Made by a program: the position numbers and the translations under genes. The notes below the pieces were generated by a model that was given only the letters and a program-made list of their open reading frames with translations, was not told where the DNA came from and did no database searches. Below are positions 1 through 8,792 of a DNA stretch of 43,098 nucleotides, in pieces. Within the stretch, counting starts at the first letter, position 1. Every line of letters begins with the position of its first letter. This DNA comes from an uncultured Lachnospiraceae bacterium (GTDB taxonomy: Bacteria > Bacillota > Clostridia > Lachnospirales > Lachnospiraceae), in NCBI GenBank assembly GCA_949840915.1, contig CATKXY010000022.1:1-43098 (forward strand), written 5' to 3'.

Positions 1-142
1 GGGAGAGACTAAGTAACATTTGACAGCAGGCACGGGAAAGAAGTAAACTTAAGGAAAACAAGTCTGGATAAATCTGTGGCAGGAACTCTCTGCGATTCTC
101 CAACTGACAGTAAGTTTACTCTATCTATTTTTGCCGTATAAC

Positions 143-172
143 TTGTGTAAAGGCGCAGATTTGCAGTATAAT
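143..172 (+). promoter_or_regulatory. Putative sigma-A promoter of the VWA-MoxR-LRR unit
   Basis: TTGTGT (143-148) and a consensus TATAAT (167-172) are separated by 18 bases, and the start codon of the first gene lies 28 bases downstream. The -10 is perfect and the -35 matches 4 of 6 bases. A second, weaker pair (TTGACA at 20-25 with TAAACT at 44-49) lies further upstream. Confidence 0.6.
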
Positions 173-199
173 ATCTAGAGAATGATCAGGGAGGTCATC

Positions 200-1498
200 A
201 TGGAAATAGACGCAAAAAAGGCCGCAGCGCTCTCCAATCAAATATTGCAGCTTGCCCACGATGATCTGATGATGCATCTGCGTTTTCTGGACACGGCGCT
301 GGCCCGGTTTCCGTGGCGGGAGCGGGCGGGTATAAATTGCATGGCCACCGACGGGAGTGTCTGTTATTTTGATCCGGTCTATTTATTAAAGGCCTATCGG
401 GCGGACAGTAAAATCATTCCCCGCATCTATCTGCACATGCTGCTTCACTGCGTATTTGCCCACAGCTTTCAGTATGATAGACTGGAGACGGATCTGTGGG
501 ATCTGGCGGCGGATATCGCGGTGGAGAGTGTTATATTGGAACTTGGGCTGCCGGGGGTCACGCTGGAACAGGATGCGGATGCAGAGAGAAAGCTGAAGAT
601 TTTGCGGGAGGATATAGGACCTCTGACTGCTGAGCGCATTTACCGCTATCTGCGCCGCAATCCCGTCACGTCCCATGAGCGGGAGGAGCTTCAGCGGCTG
701 TTTCTGAAGGATGTCCACAGCCTCTGGAAGCCCGCGGAGAATCTGGAACTGACTCAGGAACAGTGGAAGAAGATCAGCGAGCGTATCAAGACAGACTTAA
801 AGTCTTTTACGAAGGCAAGGACGAATGCGGAGACGCTGGAGAAAAACCTGGAGGAGACCACCCGGGATAGATATGATTACAGCGATATTCTCCGGCGGTT
901 TGCAGTCATGGGCGAAGATATCACCGTAAACGATGAAGAATTTGACTATATTTATTATTCCTACGGGCTTGAGCGCTACGGGAATCTGCCTCTGATAGAG
1001 CCTTTGGAATATAAGGAGACGCATAAGGCGAAAGAGTTTGCCATAGCCATTGACACCTCGGCCTCCTGCAGAGGCCCTCTGGTGAAAGCTTTTTTACAAA
1101 AGACCTACTCCATCTTAAAAGAGGAGGAGAATTTTTTCCATAAAATCAATGTCCACATCCTTCAGTGCGATAATGAGGTGCAGAGCGACACGAAAATTAC
1201 ATCTGACGAGGATTTTGAGACTTTTATGAAGTATGGCAAGCTCACCGGATTCGGGGCCACAGATTTCAGACCGGTTTTTCTGTATCTGGACGAGCTGAAA
1301 GCCAGGGGAGAATTTGAAAACCTGAGAGGCCTGATTTATTTTACGGACGGTTATGGCATATACCCGGAGCACATGCCGGATTATGACGTGATTTTTGCAT
1401 TTTTGGATGAAGATGAGAACAGGGCGCCCACGCCGCCCTGGAGTCTGAAGGTCATCCTGGAGAGCGAAGAGCTGGAGGAGGAAACGGATGAACATTAA
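200..1498 (+). CDS. VWA-like / putative metallopeptidase-domain protein (DUF2201 type)
   Basis: The start at 200 is chosen over the in-frame ATG at 182 because GGGAGG sits just upstream. The product has 432 residues. The N-terminal half resembles the putative metallopeptidase domain of DUF2201 proteins: an H79-x3-H83-x4-H88 cluster followed by D101/D105 in a short helix. The glutamate usually found after the first His in HExxH is Met80 here, so peptidase activity is doubtful. The C-terminal third is a von Willebrand A-like domain with an intact MIDAS set: DTSAS at 285-289, Thr354 in GFGATD, and Asp383 in FTDG. No signal peptide or membrane helix is visible. The stop overlaps the start of the MoxR-type ATPase by 11 bases, which implies translational coupling. 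MoxR/VWA pairs usually act as a metal-dependent chaperone or maturation system; the client here is unknown. Confidence 0.8.
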   Translation: MEIDAKKAAALSNQILQLAHDDLMMHLRFLDTALARFPWRERAGINCMATDGSVCYFDPVYLLKAYRADSKIIPRIYLHMLLHCVFAHSFQYDRLETDLWDLAADIAVESVILELGLPGVTLEQDADAERKLKILREDIGPLTAERIYRYLRRNPVTSHEREELQRLFLKDVHSLWKPAENLELTQEQWKKISERIKTDLKSFTKARTNAETLEKNLEETTRDRYDYSDILRRFAVMGEDITVNDEEFDYIYYSYGLERYGNLPLIEPLEYKETHKAKEFAIAIDTSASCRGPLVKAFLQKTYSILKEEENFFHKINVHILQCDNEVQSDTKITSDEDFETFMKYGKLTGFGATDFRPVFLYLDELKARGEFENLRGLIYFTDGYGIYPEHMPDYDVIFAFLDEDENRAPTPPWSLKVILESEELEEETDEH

Positions 1499-3038
1499 GC
1501 AGGCGAAGGAATATATCAAGAATTCCGTGAATTTATATCTGAAGAAAAACGAGTTCGGGGAATACCGTGTACCGGTGGTGCGCCAGCGCCCGATTTTTCT
1601 GCTGGGGGCGCCCGGTATCGGCAAGACGGCAGTTATGGAACAGATCGCCCAGGAGCTGGGGGTGGCGCTGGTGTCCTATTCCATGACCCATCACACCAGA
1701 CAGTCTGCGCTGGGTCTGCCCTTCATCACTCAGAAAACTTATGGCGGCAGGCAGTATCAGGTGTCCGAGTACACCATGAGCGAGATCATTGCTTCCGTCT
1801 ATGACACTATGGAGGAGAGCGGTATCCGGGAGGGGATCCTCTTTCTGGATGAGATCAACTGTGTATCGGAGACGCTGGCTCCCTCTATGCTGCAGTTTCT
1901 GCAGTATAAAGTATTCGGAAGACATCAGGTGCCGGAGGGCTGGGTCATCGTCACTGCGGGAAATCCGGCGGAATACAATAAATCGGTGCGGGAATTTGAC
2001 GTGGTAACCATGGACCGCCTGAAGCTTCTGGAGGTTGAGCCGGATTTTCATATCTGGAAGGAATATGCCAGGGACCGCAGGCTTCATCCGGCGATCATCA
2101 ATTTTCTGGATTTAAAAAAGGAATACTTTTACCGTATCGAGATGACTGCGGGAGGCCGCAGCTATGTGACGGCCAGAGGCTGGGAGGATCTGTCTTCCAT
2201 GCTCTATCTCTATGAGGAGGAGCAGCTTGCGGCCCAGGAGAGTCTGGTGGCGCAGTATATCCGGAATCCCAGGATCGTCAGGGAGTTTACGGCTTATTAT
2301 GATTTGTTTAACAAATACAAAAAGGATTACCGTATCAATGAGATACTGGAGGGCAGCGCGCCCGTACAGGCGATTGCCAGGGCAAAGGAAGCGGCTTTTG
2401 ACGAGAGACTTTCCCTGTTGGGAATGCTGCTTGACAGGGTGCAGGCTGACATGAAAGGCGTTATGGAGCAGGCGGCATTCCTGAAGGATCTGCAGACTTG
2501 TCTAAAGGCTGTTAAAGGCCAGGTTGTCACCAGCGCTGCGGATGGAGATCGGGAACCGGCTTCGACGGCGCAGGTAGAACAGGTGCTTTCCCTGCTGGAC
2601 CGGATGGCGGAGGGCAAAAAGAAACTTCTTGAAAATCTGCAGACAGCCAATTCCCTATCCGACGCGGACCGGCGCAGGCACCTGAAGCTGATTCGTTTTC
2701 TGGAGGAGCGCAGAAAGGAGCTTTACACGGGAGACGCGGTCACAGGAGAGGAGGCTTTTGCCTTTGTCAAGGGGAAATATGACGCCTGTGTGACAGGGAT
2801 GAGGCAGGAGACGGAGAAGGTGCAAAAAGAGCTCTCCGCACTGTTTGCATTTGTGGAGGAGGCGTTTGCCCGGGGCAATGAGCTGTTGATCCTGGTGACG
2901 GAGCTCACGGTGGACGATGCCAGCGCGGAGTTTATTGCCACCTTTGGCAGCCCGGATTATCAGCGGCACAATCAGGAGCTGATGCTCAGCGAGAGAAGTG
3001 ACGACATCCGCGCGCAGATTGCCGAATTGGGATTATAG
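1488..3038 (+). CDS. MoxR-type AAA+ ATPase
   Basis: This is a 516-residue AAA+ ATPase. Walker A (GAPGIGKT) is at residues 40-47, Walker B (ILFLDE) at about 117-122, and a sensor-1-like Asn follows in TAGNPAEYN. The segment after the ATPase core (from about residue 320) is rich in Glu, Lys and Leu and probably forms helical or coiled-coil structure. GAGGAGG precedes the ATG, which lies inside the end of the VWA gene. MoxR ATPases use ATP hydrolysis to remodel targets together with VWA partners, and the pairing here fits that pattern. The family call is firm; the biological target cannot be read from the sequence. Confidence 0.85.
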   Translation: MNIKQAKEYIKNSVNLYLKKNEFGEYRVPVVRQRPIFLLGAPGIGKTAVMEQIAQELGVALVSYSMTHHTRQSALGLPFITQKTYGGRQYQVSEYTMSEIIASVYDTMEESGIREGILFLDEINCVSETLAPSMLQFLQYKVFGRHQVPEGWVIVTAGNPAEYNKSVREFDVVTMDRLKLLEVEPDFHIWKEYARDRRLHPAIINFLDLKKEYFYRIEMTAGGRSYVTARGWEDLSSMLYLYEEEQLAAQESLVAQYIRNPRIVREFTAYYDLFNKYKKDYRINEILEGSAPVQAIARAKEAAFDERLSLLGMLLDRVQADMKGVMEQAAFLKDLQTCLKAVKGQVVTSAADGDREPASTAQVEQVLSLLDRMAEGKKKLLENLQTANSLSDADRRRHLKLIRFLEERRKELYTGDAVTGEEAFAFVKGKYDACVTGMRQETEKVQKELSALFAFVEEAFARGNELLILVTELTVDDASAEFIATFGSPDYQRHNQELMLSERSDDIRAQIAELGL

Positions 3039-3060
3039 AATACGAAAAGAGGTGGCTGGA

Positions 3061-3972
3061 TTGGTTCAGGAGCGGGAGTACAAGATACCGGGGGGCTGTC
3101 TATATTACGAAGCCGTAGAGCATCCCGGGAGCGGGAACAGCATCCGGATCACCCGGCTGCAGGGGCTTGCGGGTGAGGCGGAGATCCCCGGACAGATAGG
3201 CGGCTGTCCCGTGAAGGGCATTGCGAAAAAAGCTTTTTTGAGCAAAAAAAATCTGAGGAAGGTCACGGTGCCTGCGAGTGTGACGGAGGTTGGAGACTGG
3301 GCTTTTGCGTATTGTGACAGTCTGCACACGGTAGTGTTTGAGACCGGAGGAAGTTCTCCGGAATTTGGCAGGGCTGTGTTTCTGGAGTGCAAAAACCTCC
3401 GGTTTTTGTCCGTCAACGGCGGTGACGAGACGACGGCGGCTCTGCTTGCAGCGGCAGTGACGACGGCGGAGGCGCCCTATCTGCTGGATGTCTTCGAGGC
3501 GGGGAGCAGAGAGTGGCTGCAAAAATGGGACGCAAGGATGCTGGCTGTTCTGCGAAGTGCCGACAATGAGGGGTATTCCAGACAGGTGCTGTGCGGCGAG
3601 GAGGATTATGGCAGTACGGATGCGGCAGCCTATGAGAGCGGCCGGCGCAGGCTGAAGGTGCGTTTATTGCTGCTGCGTCTATTGTATTCCCGGGGGCTTT
3701 CCGGGGAACGACGGCAGGAGCTGGAGGATTATCTGAGAAATCACACCCGCGGCTGTGAGCATGAGGAGACCTGGCAGGTGGTACTGACGGAACACGGTGA
3801 GGAGAGCGCCTATTACCGCCTGTTTGCGGAGCTTGGCTGCATATCGGAGGATAATTTCCGGTTATTGCTGTCGGATGTGGGAGACGAATATCCCGAGCTG
3901 AAGGCTTATCTCATGCGCTATAAGGAGGAGAAGCTGGGCTATCAGGATTTTTTTGCGGGACTGGATTTATAG
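3061..3972 (+). CDS. BspA-type leucine-rich repeat protein
   Basis: An open frame reaches back to a GTG at 2998 inside the previous gene, but an in-frame TTG at 3061 has AGAGGTGG about five bases ahead and is the better start (303 residues). The N-terminal 130 residues carry LRR_5/BspA-like repeats of the form 'IGG.PVKGIAKKAF..KKNLRKVTVPASV', each giving a short strand followed by a turn. The rest is helical and unlike anything I recognise. There is no signal peptide, so the protein is probably cytoplasmic, unlike many surface BspA proteins. It lies 22 bases after the MoxR-type gene and is likely a third member of that unit, perhaps an adaptor or client; that role is inference. Confidence 0.7.
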   Translation: MVQEREYKIPGGCLYYEAVEHPGSGNSIRITRLQGLAGEAEIPGQIGGCPVKGIAKKAFLSKKNLRKVTVPASVTEVGDWAFAYCDSLHTVVFETGGSSPEFGRAVFLECKNLRFLSVNGGDETTAALLAAAVTTAEAPYLLDVFEAGSREWLQKWDARMLAVLRSADNEGYSRQVLCGEEDYGSTDAAAYESGRRRLKVRLLLLRLLYSRGLSGERRQELEDYLRNHTRGCEHEETWQVVLTEHGEESAYYRLFAELGCISEDNFRLLLSDVGDEYPELKAYLMRYKEEKLGYQDFFAGLDL

Positions 3973-4018
3973 CTTTAGTTGTGATATGCTGGAAAAAAAC
4001 GGAACAGGAAAGGATGAC

Positions 4019-5251
4019 ATGGGTATGACACTGGAGCGGGCGCAGGAAAAACTGGCCAAATATGGTCAGCAGCATGTGCTGAAGTATTATGAGGATTTGT
4101 CTGAAGATGAAAAGCGGAACCTGCTTGCGCAGATTGAGGCTACGGATATGAGTATGCTGGAGGCCTGTATGCATAAGGAAGACCTGGCAAAGAAAGGTGT
4201 GATCACACCGCTGACGGCCATGCAACTGGATGAGATCAATGCCAACAGGGAGAGCTTTACCCGCACAGGTCTGGAGGCCATACGCGCAGGTGAGGTGGGA
4301 GCGGTGCTTCTTGCGGGCGGCATGGGTACGAGACTGGGCTCCGAAGATCCTAAGGGCATGTATAATGTGGGGATAACCAGAAGTCTTTATATCTTTGAGT
4401 GCCTGATCAATAATCTGATGGATGTGGTGAGACAGGCTGACGCGTGGATTCATCTCTTTGTCATGACCAGCGATAAGAACCATGACGCCACGGTAGCATT
4501 TTTGAGAGAGAAAAATTATTTTGGCTACCGTTCAGAATATATTCACTTTTTTAAACAGGAGATGGCTGCGGCTATCGATTATAACGGCAAGATCTATCTG
4601 GAGGAGAAAGGAAAGCTTTCCACGTCTCCCAATGGAAACGGCGGCTGGTTTATTTCTCTGCAGAAAAACGGACTTTTGGAGCTTGTGCATGACGAGGGGA
4701 TCCAATGGCTGAATGTGTTTGCCGTGGACAATGTACTGCAGCGTATTGCGGATCCCTGCTTTGTGGGCGCCACCATTCAGAGGGACTGTGTGGTGGGAGC
4801 CAAGGTTGTGAAAAAGAACGCACCGGATGAGAAGGTGGGCGTGATGTGTCTGGAGGACGGCAGACCTTCCATCGTGGAATATTATGAGCTCACGGAGGAG
4901 CTGATGAATGCCCGGGATGAAAAGGGAGACTACGCTTATTATTTTGGCGTGATCCTGAATTATCTGTTTAAGGTGGAGGATCTGGAGCAGATGATGGCCT
5001 CCAATATGCCGCTGCATATTGTGGAGAAAAAGATCCCGTATCTGGATGAGGAGGGCAGACTGATAAAGCCTGAGATCCCCAACGGTTATAAGCTGGAAAA
5101 TCTGGTGCTGGATATGATACATCAGTTAGATTCCTGTCTTCCGTTTGAGGTGGAGCGGGAGCGGGAGTTTGCGCCCATCAAAAATGCCACGGGAGTGGAT
5201 TCTGTTGAGAGTGCAAGGATTTTGTTGGAGAAAAACGGCGTGAAGCTGTAA
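4019..5251 (+). CDS. UDP-sugar pyrophosphorylase (UDPGP family; UTP-glucose/GlcNAc-1-phosphate uridylyltransferase)
   Basis: The start at 4019 is preferred because AGGAAAGG lies about five bases ahead; longer frames begin inside the upstream gene. The 410-residue product carries the UDPGP-family nucleotide-binding signature [17 protein letters not shown] near residue 100, as in eukaryotic-type UDP-glucose or UDP-GlcNAc pyrophosphorylases rather than bacterial GalU. It joins UTP and a sugar-1-phosphate to give a UDP-sugar and pyrophosphate in the cytoplasm. The galE gene follows 80 bases later, which favours glucose-1-phosphate as substrate, but N-acetylglucosamine-1-phosphate cannot be excluded from sequence. 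Confidence 0.85.
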   Translation: MGMTLERAQEKLAKYGQQHVLKYYEDLSEDEKRNLLAQIEATDMSMLEACMHKEDLAKKGVITPLTAMQLDEINANRESFTRTGLEAIRAGEVGAVLLAGGMGTRLGSEDPKGMYNVGITRSLYIFECLINNLMDVVRQADAWIHLFVMTSDKNHDATVAFLREKNYFGYRSEYIHFFKQEMAAAIDYNGKIYLEEKGKLSTSPNGNGGWFISLQKNGLLELVHDEGIQWLNVFAVDNVLQRIADPCFVGATIQRDCVVGAKVVKKNAPDEKVGVMCLEDGRPSIVEYYELTEELMNARDEKGDYAYYFGVILNYLFKVEDLEQMMASNMPLHIVEKKIPYLDEEGRLIKPEIPNGYKLENLVLDMIHQLDSCLPFEVEREREFAPIKNATGVDSVESARILLEKNGVKL

Positions 5252-5331
5252 GCTGTTTTAAATATGTGGTAAGACTATATAACAATATAGCTGCGTTCCG
5301 GACCTTGAAGGCCGGATGGAAAGGAGAGCTT

Positions 5332-6351
5332 ATGAGAATTTTGGTGACAGGCGGTGCGGGTTTTATCGGAAGTCATACCGTGTTAGAGCTGCAGGAGGCG
5401 GGGTACGATGTGGTGGTGCTGGATAATCTGTGCAATGCCAGCGAGAAATCACTGGAGCGCGTGGAGGCTCTCACCGGCAAAAAGGTGCCTTTTTATAAGG
5501 CGGACATTCTGGACAGAGAGGCTCTGGAGCAAATTTTTGCCAAGGAGCAGATCGATGCGGTGATCCATTTTGCGGGCTTGAAGGCCGTGGGAGAATCCGT
5601 GCAGAAGCCGTGGGAATATTATCAGAACAATATCGCCGGAACCCTGACCCTTGTGGATGTGATGAGAAAACACAATGTAAAAAATATAATCTTTTCTTCC
5701 AGTGCAACCGTTTACGGAGATCCTGCTTTCATTCCCATCACGGAGGAATGCCCCAAGGGAAGCTGTACGAATCCTTACGGCTGGACGAAGTCCATGCTGG
5801 AGCAGATACTCACCGATATTCAGAAGGCGGATACGGATTGGAATGTGATCCTGCTGCGCTATTTTAATCCCATCGGCGCGCATCCCAGCGGAACTATGGG
5901 AGAGAATCCCAACGGTATCCCCAATAACTTAATGCCCTATATCACGCAGGTGGCAGTGGGTAAGCTCAAGGAGCTCGGTGTGTTCGGAGACGATTACGAT
6001 ACGCCTGACGGCACCGGAGTCAGAGATTATATCCATGTGGTGGATCTGGCCAAAGGACATGTGATGGCATTGAAGAAGATCGAGGAGCGTGCAGGGCTGA
6101 AGATCTATAATCTTGGTACAGGAGTCGGTTACAGTGTGCTGGATATCGTGAAAAACTTTGAGGCTGCCACGGGAGTGAAGATTCCCTATGTCATTAAGCC
6201 CAGACGTGCCGGAGATATCGCCACCTGCTATGCCGACGCAGCCAGAGCCAGAGAGGAACTTGGCTGGACTGCGCAGTACGGCATTCAGGAGATGTGTGCG
6301 GATTCGTGGAGATGGCAGAAAAACAATCCAAACGGTTATGAGGAACAATAA
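5332..6351 (+). CDS. galE: UDP-glucose 4-epimerase
   Basis: The start at 5332 follows AAGGAGAG. The 339-residue protein is a short-chain dehydrogenase/reductase of the extended type. It has an N-terminal NAD-binding GGAGFIGSH, the 'SSSATVYG' strand with the catalytic Ser/Thr region, the YxxxK pair in YGWTK, and NPIGAHPSG typical of GalE. It interconverts UDP-glucose and UDP-galactose. Its position right after a UDP-sugar pyrophosphorylase suggests a unit supplying precursors for surface polysaccharide or for galactose use. The 5' leader (5252-5331) holds a short GC-rich hairpin near 5298-5317 without a T tract. Confidence 0.95.
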   Translation: MRILVTGGAGFIGSHTVLELQEAGYDVVVLDNLCNASEKSLERVEALTGKKVPFYKADILDREALEQIFAKEQIDAVIHFAGLKAVGESVQKPWEYYQNNIAGTLTLVDVMRKHNVKNIIFSSSATVYGDPAFIPITEECPKGSCTNPYGWTKSMLEQILTDIQKADTDWNVILLRYFNPIGAHPSGTMGENPNGIPNNLMPYITQVAVGKLKELGVFGDDYDTPDGTGVRDYIHVVDLAKGHVMALKKIEERAGLKIYNLGTGVGYSVLDIVKNFEAATGVKIPYVIKPRRAGDIATCYADAARAREELGWTAQYGIQEMCADSWRWQKNNPNGYEEQ

Positions 6352-6354
6352 GGC

Positions 6355-7005
6355 TCAAGCCACATAGAGATACATGAAGATAAAGTGGCAGATGCTGCCG
6401 CCCATGACGAAGAGATGAAATACTTCATGGGAGCCGAAATCCTTATGTTTTGCATTAAACAGAGGGAGCTTCAGCGCATAGATCACACCGCCTGCGGTGT
6501 AGATGATGCCGCCTGCAAGAAGCCACAGAAAAGCCGCGGTGGGCAGGGTGTTCCAGAGTCTGCCGAAGACCAGTACGCACACCCAGCCCATGGCGATATA
6601 TATTGTGGAGGAAAACCATTTGGGACAGGTGACCCAGCATGCTTTGATCGCCATGCCTGCCAGAGCGATTCCCCAGACCAGGGCCAGGAGCTGATAGCCC
6701 AGAGCTCCTCCCAGCACGATCAGGCATACGGGGGTGTAGGAGCCTGCGATCAGGACGAAGATCATCATATGATCCAGCTTTTTGAAAAGCTTCAGGCGGC
6801 TCCCGGTGAGATTGACGCTGTGATAGGCGGCGCTGGCGCCGTAGAGCAGGATCATGCTGCTCATAAAGATAGTCATGGCGGCAAAGCTTTGTCCGCCGGC
6901 GGAGATTCCTGTTTTTACCAGAATGGGTATCGTGGCAAAGACCGCCAGCATCATGGCGATAAAATGTGTGATGGCGCTGCCGGGTTCTCTGATCGTTATC
7001 TGCAT
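6355..7005 (-). CDS. Hemolysin III / PAQR-family membrane protein
   Basis: The start at 7005 is set by AAGGAGGA directly upstream on the minus strand; 216 residues. The protein is almost entirely hydrophobic and can form about seven membrane helices. PAQR/hemolysin III hallmarks are visible: SAAYHS in an early helix and HEVFH with a following CH near the C terminus, the likely zinc-binding histidines. Bacterial members are called hemolysin III, but their physiological role is mostly linked to membrane homeostasis and is poorly defined. The gene converges on galE with only three bases between the stop codons. A 7-bp inverted repeat lies 24 bases upstream of its start and may regulate it. Confidence 0.85.
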   Translation of the reverse strand: MQITIREPGSAITHFIAMMLAVFATIPILVKTGISAGGQSFAAMTIFMSSMILLYGASAAYHSVNLTGSRLKLFKKLDHMMIFVLIAGSYTPVCLIVLGGALGYQLLALVWGIALAGMAIKACWVTCPKWFSSTIYIAMGWVCVLVFGRLWNTLPTAAFLWLLAGGIIYTAGGVIYALKLPLFNAKHKDFGSHEVFHLFVMGGSICHFIFMYLYVA

Positions 7006-7028
7006 ATGAATCCTCCTTTTGTTATCAA

Positions 7029-7044
7029 ATACTGTAAACAGTAT
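7029..7044 (-). promoter_or_regulatory. Candidate operator: ATACTGT-AA-ACAGTAT
   Basis: Two perfect 7-base arms separated by AA lie 24 bases upstream of the hemolysin III start codon, where a promoter is expected. Such a compact dyad is typical of a binding site for a dimeric repressor. No cognate regulator is identifiable in the window. Confidence 0.45.
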
Positions 7045-7081
7045 ATGCAATACCGCAATAAATATTATGTAAAATATAACA

Positions 7082-7121
7082 AGTAGTATTCAAAACTACA
7101 TCTTATGTTTTGAATACTACT
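7082..7121 (-). terminator. Perfect 14-bp stem-loop between the two minus-strand genes
   Basis: AGTAGTATTCAAAA (7082-7095) is the exact reverse complement of 7108-7121, with a 12-base loop. It lies downstream of the small minus-strand gene ending at 7163 and upstream of hemolysin III. On the minus strand it is followed by a T-rich but not uniform stretch, so it may terminate or attenuate transcription from the small gene. The stem is AT-rich, so a regulatory dyad is also possible. Confidence 0.5.
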
Positions 7122-7162
7122 ATTAAAAAGAGGAATTGTCAACAGAAAAATTTATAAAATAT

Positions 7163-7426
7163 TTAATCTTCTTCCAGTACATGGAATTCCAGATAATCAA
7201 ATTCTACAGATTCAATAAAACTATCCTGATAGAAACGGGTCTTGGCCTGACGCTTGAACTCTGCTATATTTTTGTCCAGCCAGATGGGCTGGCCCAGATC
7301 AAACTGACGGCAGATTTCTTCCAGCGCCCGGAATACTTTGTGAGTGCGTGTGTCCTGGCCGGAGTCTTCCACCACTGTGTCCCGCAGCATACGGTTGTCA
7401 AGAAATAATTTGGCCCAGATGCGCAT
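7163..7426 (-). CDS. Small conserved hypothetical protein (87 aa)
   Basis: The start at 7426 has an AGGAGGAGG sequence with good spacing on the minus strand, so translation is likely. The product has 87 residues, is acidic at its C terminus, and has no signal peptide, membrane helix or cysteine motif. It begins MRIWAKLFLDNRML and contains FRALEEICRQFDLG and a tryptophan-proline segment. I have an impression of similar small proteins in Lachnospiraceae but cannot assign a function. The strand and spacing suggest it has its own promoter in the 7427-7690 gap. Confidence 0.7.
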   Translation of the reverse strand: MRIWAKLFLDNRMLRDTVVEDSGQDTRTHKVFRALEEICRQFDLGQPIWLDKNIAEFKRQAKTRFYQDSFIESVEFDYLEFHVLEED

Positions 7427-7642
7427 AATATACCTCCTCCTCGTTTGGTCAGCTGATTCGGATGCCGACTGTTAAAATCATATGCCATTTATCGATAAAA
7501 TTCAATAAGTAAAAAATGTATGCATAAAATGGAATCTGAAGCATATACATATAGAGTGGCGGTTCGAAATAGGAAAAACTACCAACTATTATTAAAAAAG
7601 GATTAAAATTTTGTGAATTATATACATTTTTATTCTAATCTG

Positions 7643-7651
7643 TGGTATAAT
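7643..7651 (+). promoter_or_regulatory. Extended -10 promoter of relQ
   Basis: TGGTATAAT is a TGn-extended consensus -10, and the relQ start codon lies about 40 bases downstream. No good -35 is present at the usual spacing, which is common for extended -10 promoters. The 264-base gap 7427-7690 holds the divergent promoters of relQ and the small minus-strand gene and is otherwise AT-rich. Confidence 0.6.
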
Positions 7652-7690
7652 GAATTCACTAAAGCAAGTCGGGAAGACAAAGGAGCAGCT

Positions 7691-8344
7691 ATGGATTTAA
7701 GACAGGCGAGCGGAGAGGGTGTTGACAGCTGGCAGGAAGTGACACTGGTCTACAATGCAGCTCTCCGACAGATCGAAACCAAAATGGAAATACTCAATGA
7801 TGAATTTCAGCATGTACACCAATACAACCCGATCGAGCATATTAAAGCCCGTATCAAGACACCGGAAAGTATTGTAAAGAAACTTAAGCGTCACGGGTAT
7901 GAATCTACTATTGAAAATATGGTTAAGCACATTAATGATATAGCAGGAATCAGAATCATATGTTCCTTCACCTCAGATATATACCGCATAGCGGATATGA
8001 TCGGTGAGCAGAAGGACATTCGGGTGATTGCGGTCAAGGATTATATTACATATCCGAAGGCCAGCGGTTATAAGAGCTATCATATGATCGTTACGGTGCC
8101 GGTTTACTTGTCCGACCGCATTGTGGACACCAAGGTTGAGGTGCAGATCCGCACCGTCGCAATGGACTTCTGGGCCAGCCTGGAGCACAAGATACACTAC
8201 AAATTTGAGGGCGATGCACCGGAGCACATCCGCAGCGAATTGGTGGAGTGCGCCCGCCTTGTATCAGATCTGGATGCCAGAATGCTGTCATTGAACGAGG
8301 AGATTCTGGTACTCAGCGGAGTGGAGGAAAATGCGGCGATATGA
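7691..8344 (+). CDS. relQ: Small alarmone synthetase (GTP pyrophosphokinase, RelQ/YjbM type)
   Basis: The start at 7691 follows AAAGGAG; 217 residues, the usual size for small alarmone synthetases. It has the RelA/SpoT synthetase domain only: IKARIKTPESIVKKL for substrate binding, DIAGIRIICSF, and the segment YKSYHMIV followed by KVEVQIRT, all standard synthetase motifs. No HD hydrolase, TGS or ACT domain is present, so it should make (p)ppGpp from ATP and GTP/GDP without degrading it. It has its own promoter and a strong terminator behind it, so it appears monocistronic. Confidence 0.93.
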   Translation: MDLRQASGEGVDSWQEVTLVYNAALRQIETKMEILNDEFQHVHQYNPIEHIKARIKTPESIVKKLKRHGYESTIENMVKHINDIAGIRIICSFTSDIYRIADMIGEQKDIRVIAVKDYITYPKASGYKSYHMIVTVPVYLSDRIVDTKVEVQIRTVAMDFWASLEHKIHYKFEGDAPEHIRSELVECARLVSDLDARMLSLNEEILVLSGVEENAAI

Positions 8345-8398
8345 TAAAAGCCGGATTCTGGAAACGATCCTATAAATAAGGAAACAGGTGAATGTTAG

Positions 8399-8440
8399 AC
8401 TGCCGGTTTTACGATCATAAATCGTGAACCGGCAGTTTTT
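8399..8440 (+). terminator. Rho-independent terminator of relQ
   Basis: ACTGCCGGTT (8399-8408) pairs perfectly with AACCGGCAGT (8427-8436), with an additional inner CGAT/ATCG pairing, followed by TTTTT. Confidence 0.9.
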
Positions 8441-8708
8441 AATATCAGATTCTTTTTGCTTCAAGACTCCCTGCCGGTGTCTATCTATGAAAACGGAAGG
8501 GTAAATGAGGAGTGCCCGAACACCTTTCGGCGCCCGGGCTATTATGAAAAAAATATCTGAAATCTTATCTGTATTTATGATATAGTATAGCAAGGGAATA
8601 TGAACAAATTATGAACGGCATGTAAATACTTGGTTAAACTTACAAAAACTCTAAAACAGTAAGATAAAAACTGTGCAAAATATACAAAAATCTTTCGCGG
8701 TGCAGGAG

Positions 8709-8737
8709 TTGTCAGGATGACAAAAAAATGTTAGAAT
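8709..8737 (+). promoter_or_regulatory. Promoter of the coiled-coil gene
   Basis: TTGTCA (8709-8714) and TAGAAT (8732-8737) are separated by exactly 17 bases; the gene starts 55 bases downstream. Confidence 0.6.
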
Positions 8738-8792
8738 AAAAACAATAAGGCACACGGAAAAAGTGTCCGCTAAAGCGGGCAGGGGGTATATT

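Larger units (their letters stand above)
8345..8792. other. Intergenic region between relQ and the coiled-coil gene
   Basis: This 448-base stretch contains the relQ terminator (8399-8440), then about 270 AT-rich bases without a convincing ORF on either strand, and the promoter of the next gene (8709-8737). A GC-rich stretch near 8518-8545 can fold weakly and is followed by GAAAAAAA rather than T, so it is not a forward terminator. A TATAGT-like sequence near 8580 may be an additional -10. I see nothing else in it. Confidence 0.7.

Noticed and set aside
6385..7086. 233-codon plus-strand frame opposite hemolysin III
   Set aside because: The minus-strand gene has a strong ribosome binding site and clear membrane helices; the plus-strand product is low-complexity in Gly, Asp and His.
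8518..8560. GC-rich hairpin-like sequence after the relQ terminator
   Set aside because: The arms match poorly and it is followed by A-rich rather than T-rich sequence on the plus strand.
8621..8637. TGTAAA-N5-GGTTAA resembling a WalR box
   Set aside because: One half-site mismatches the consensus and the gene downstream has no wall function.
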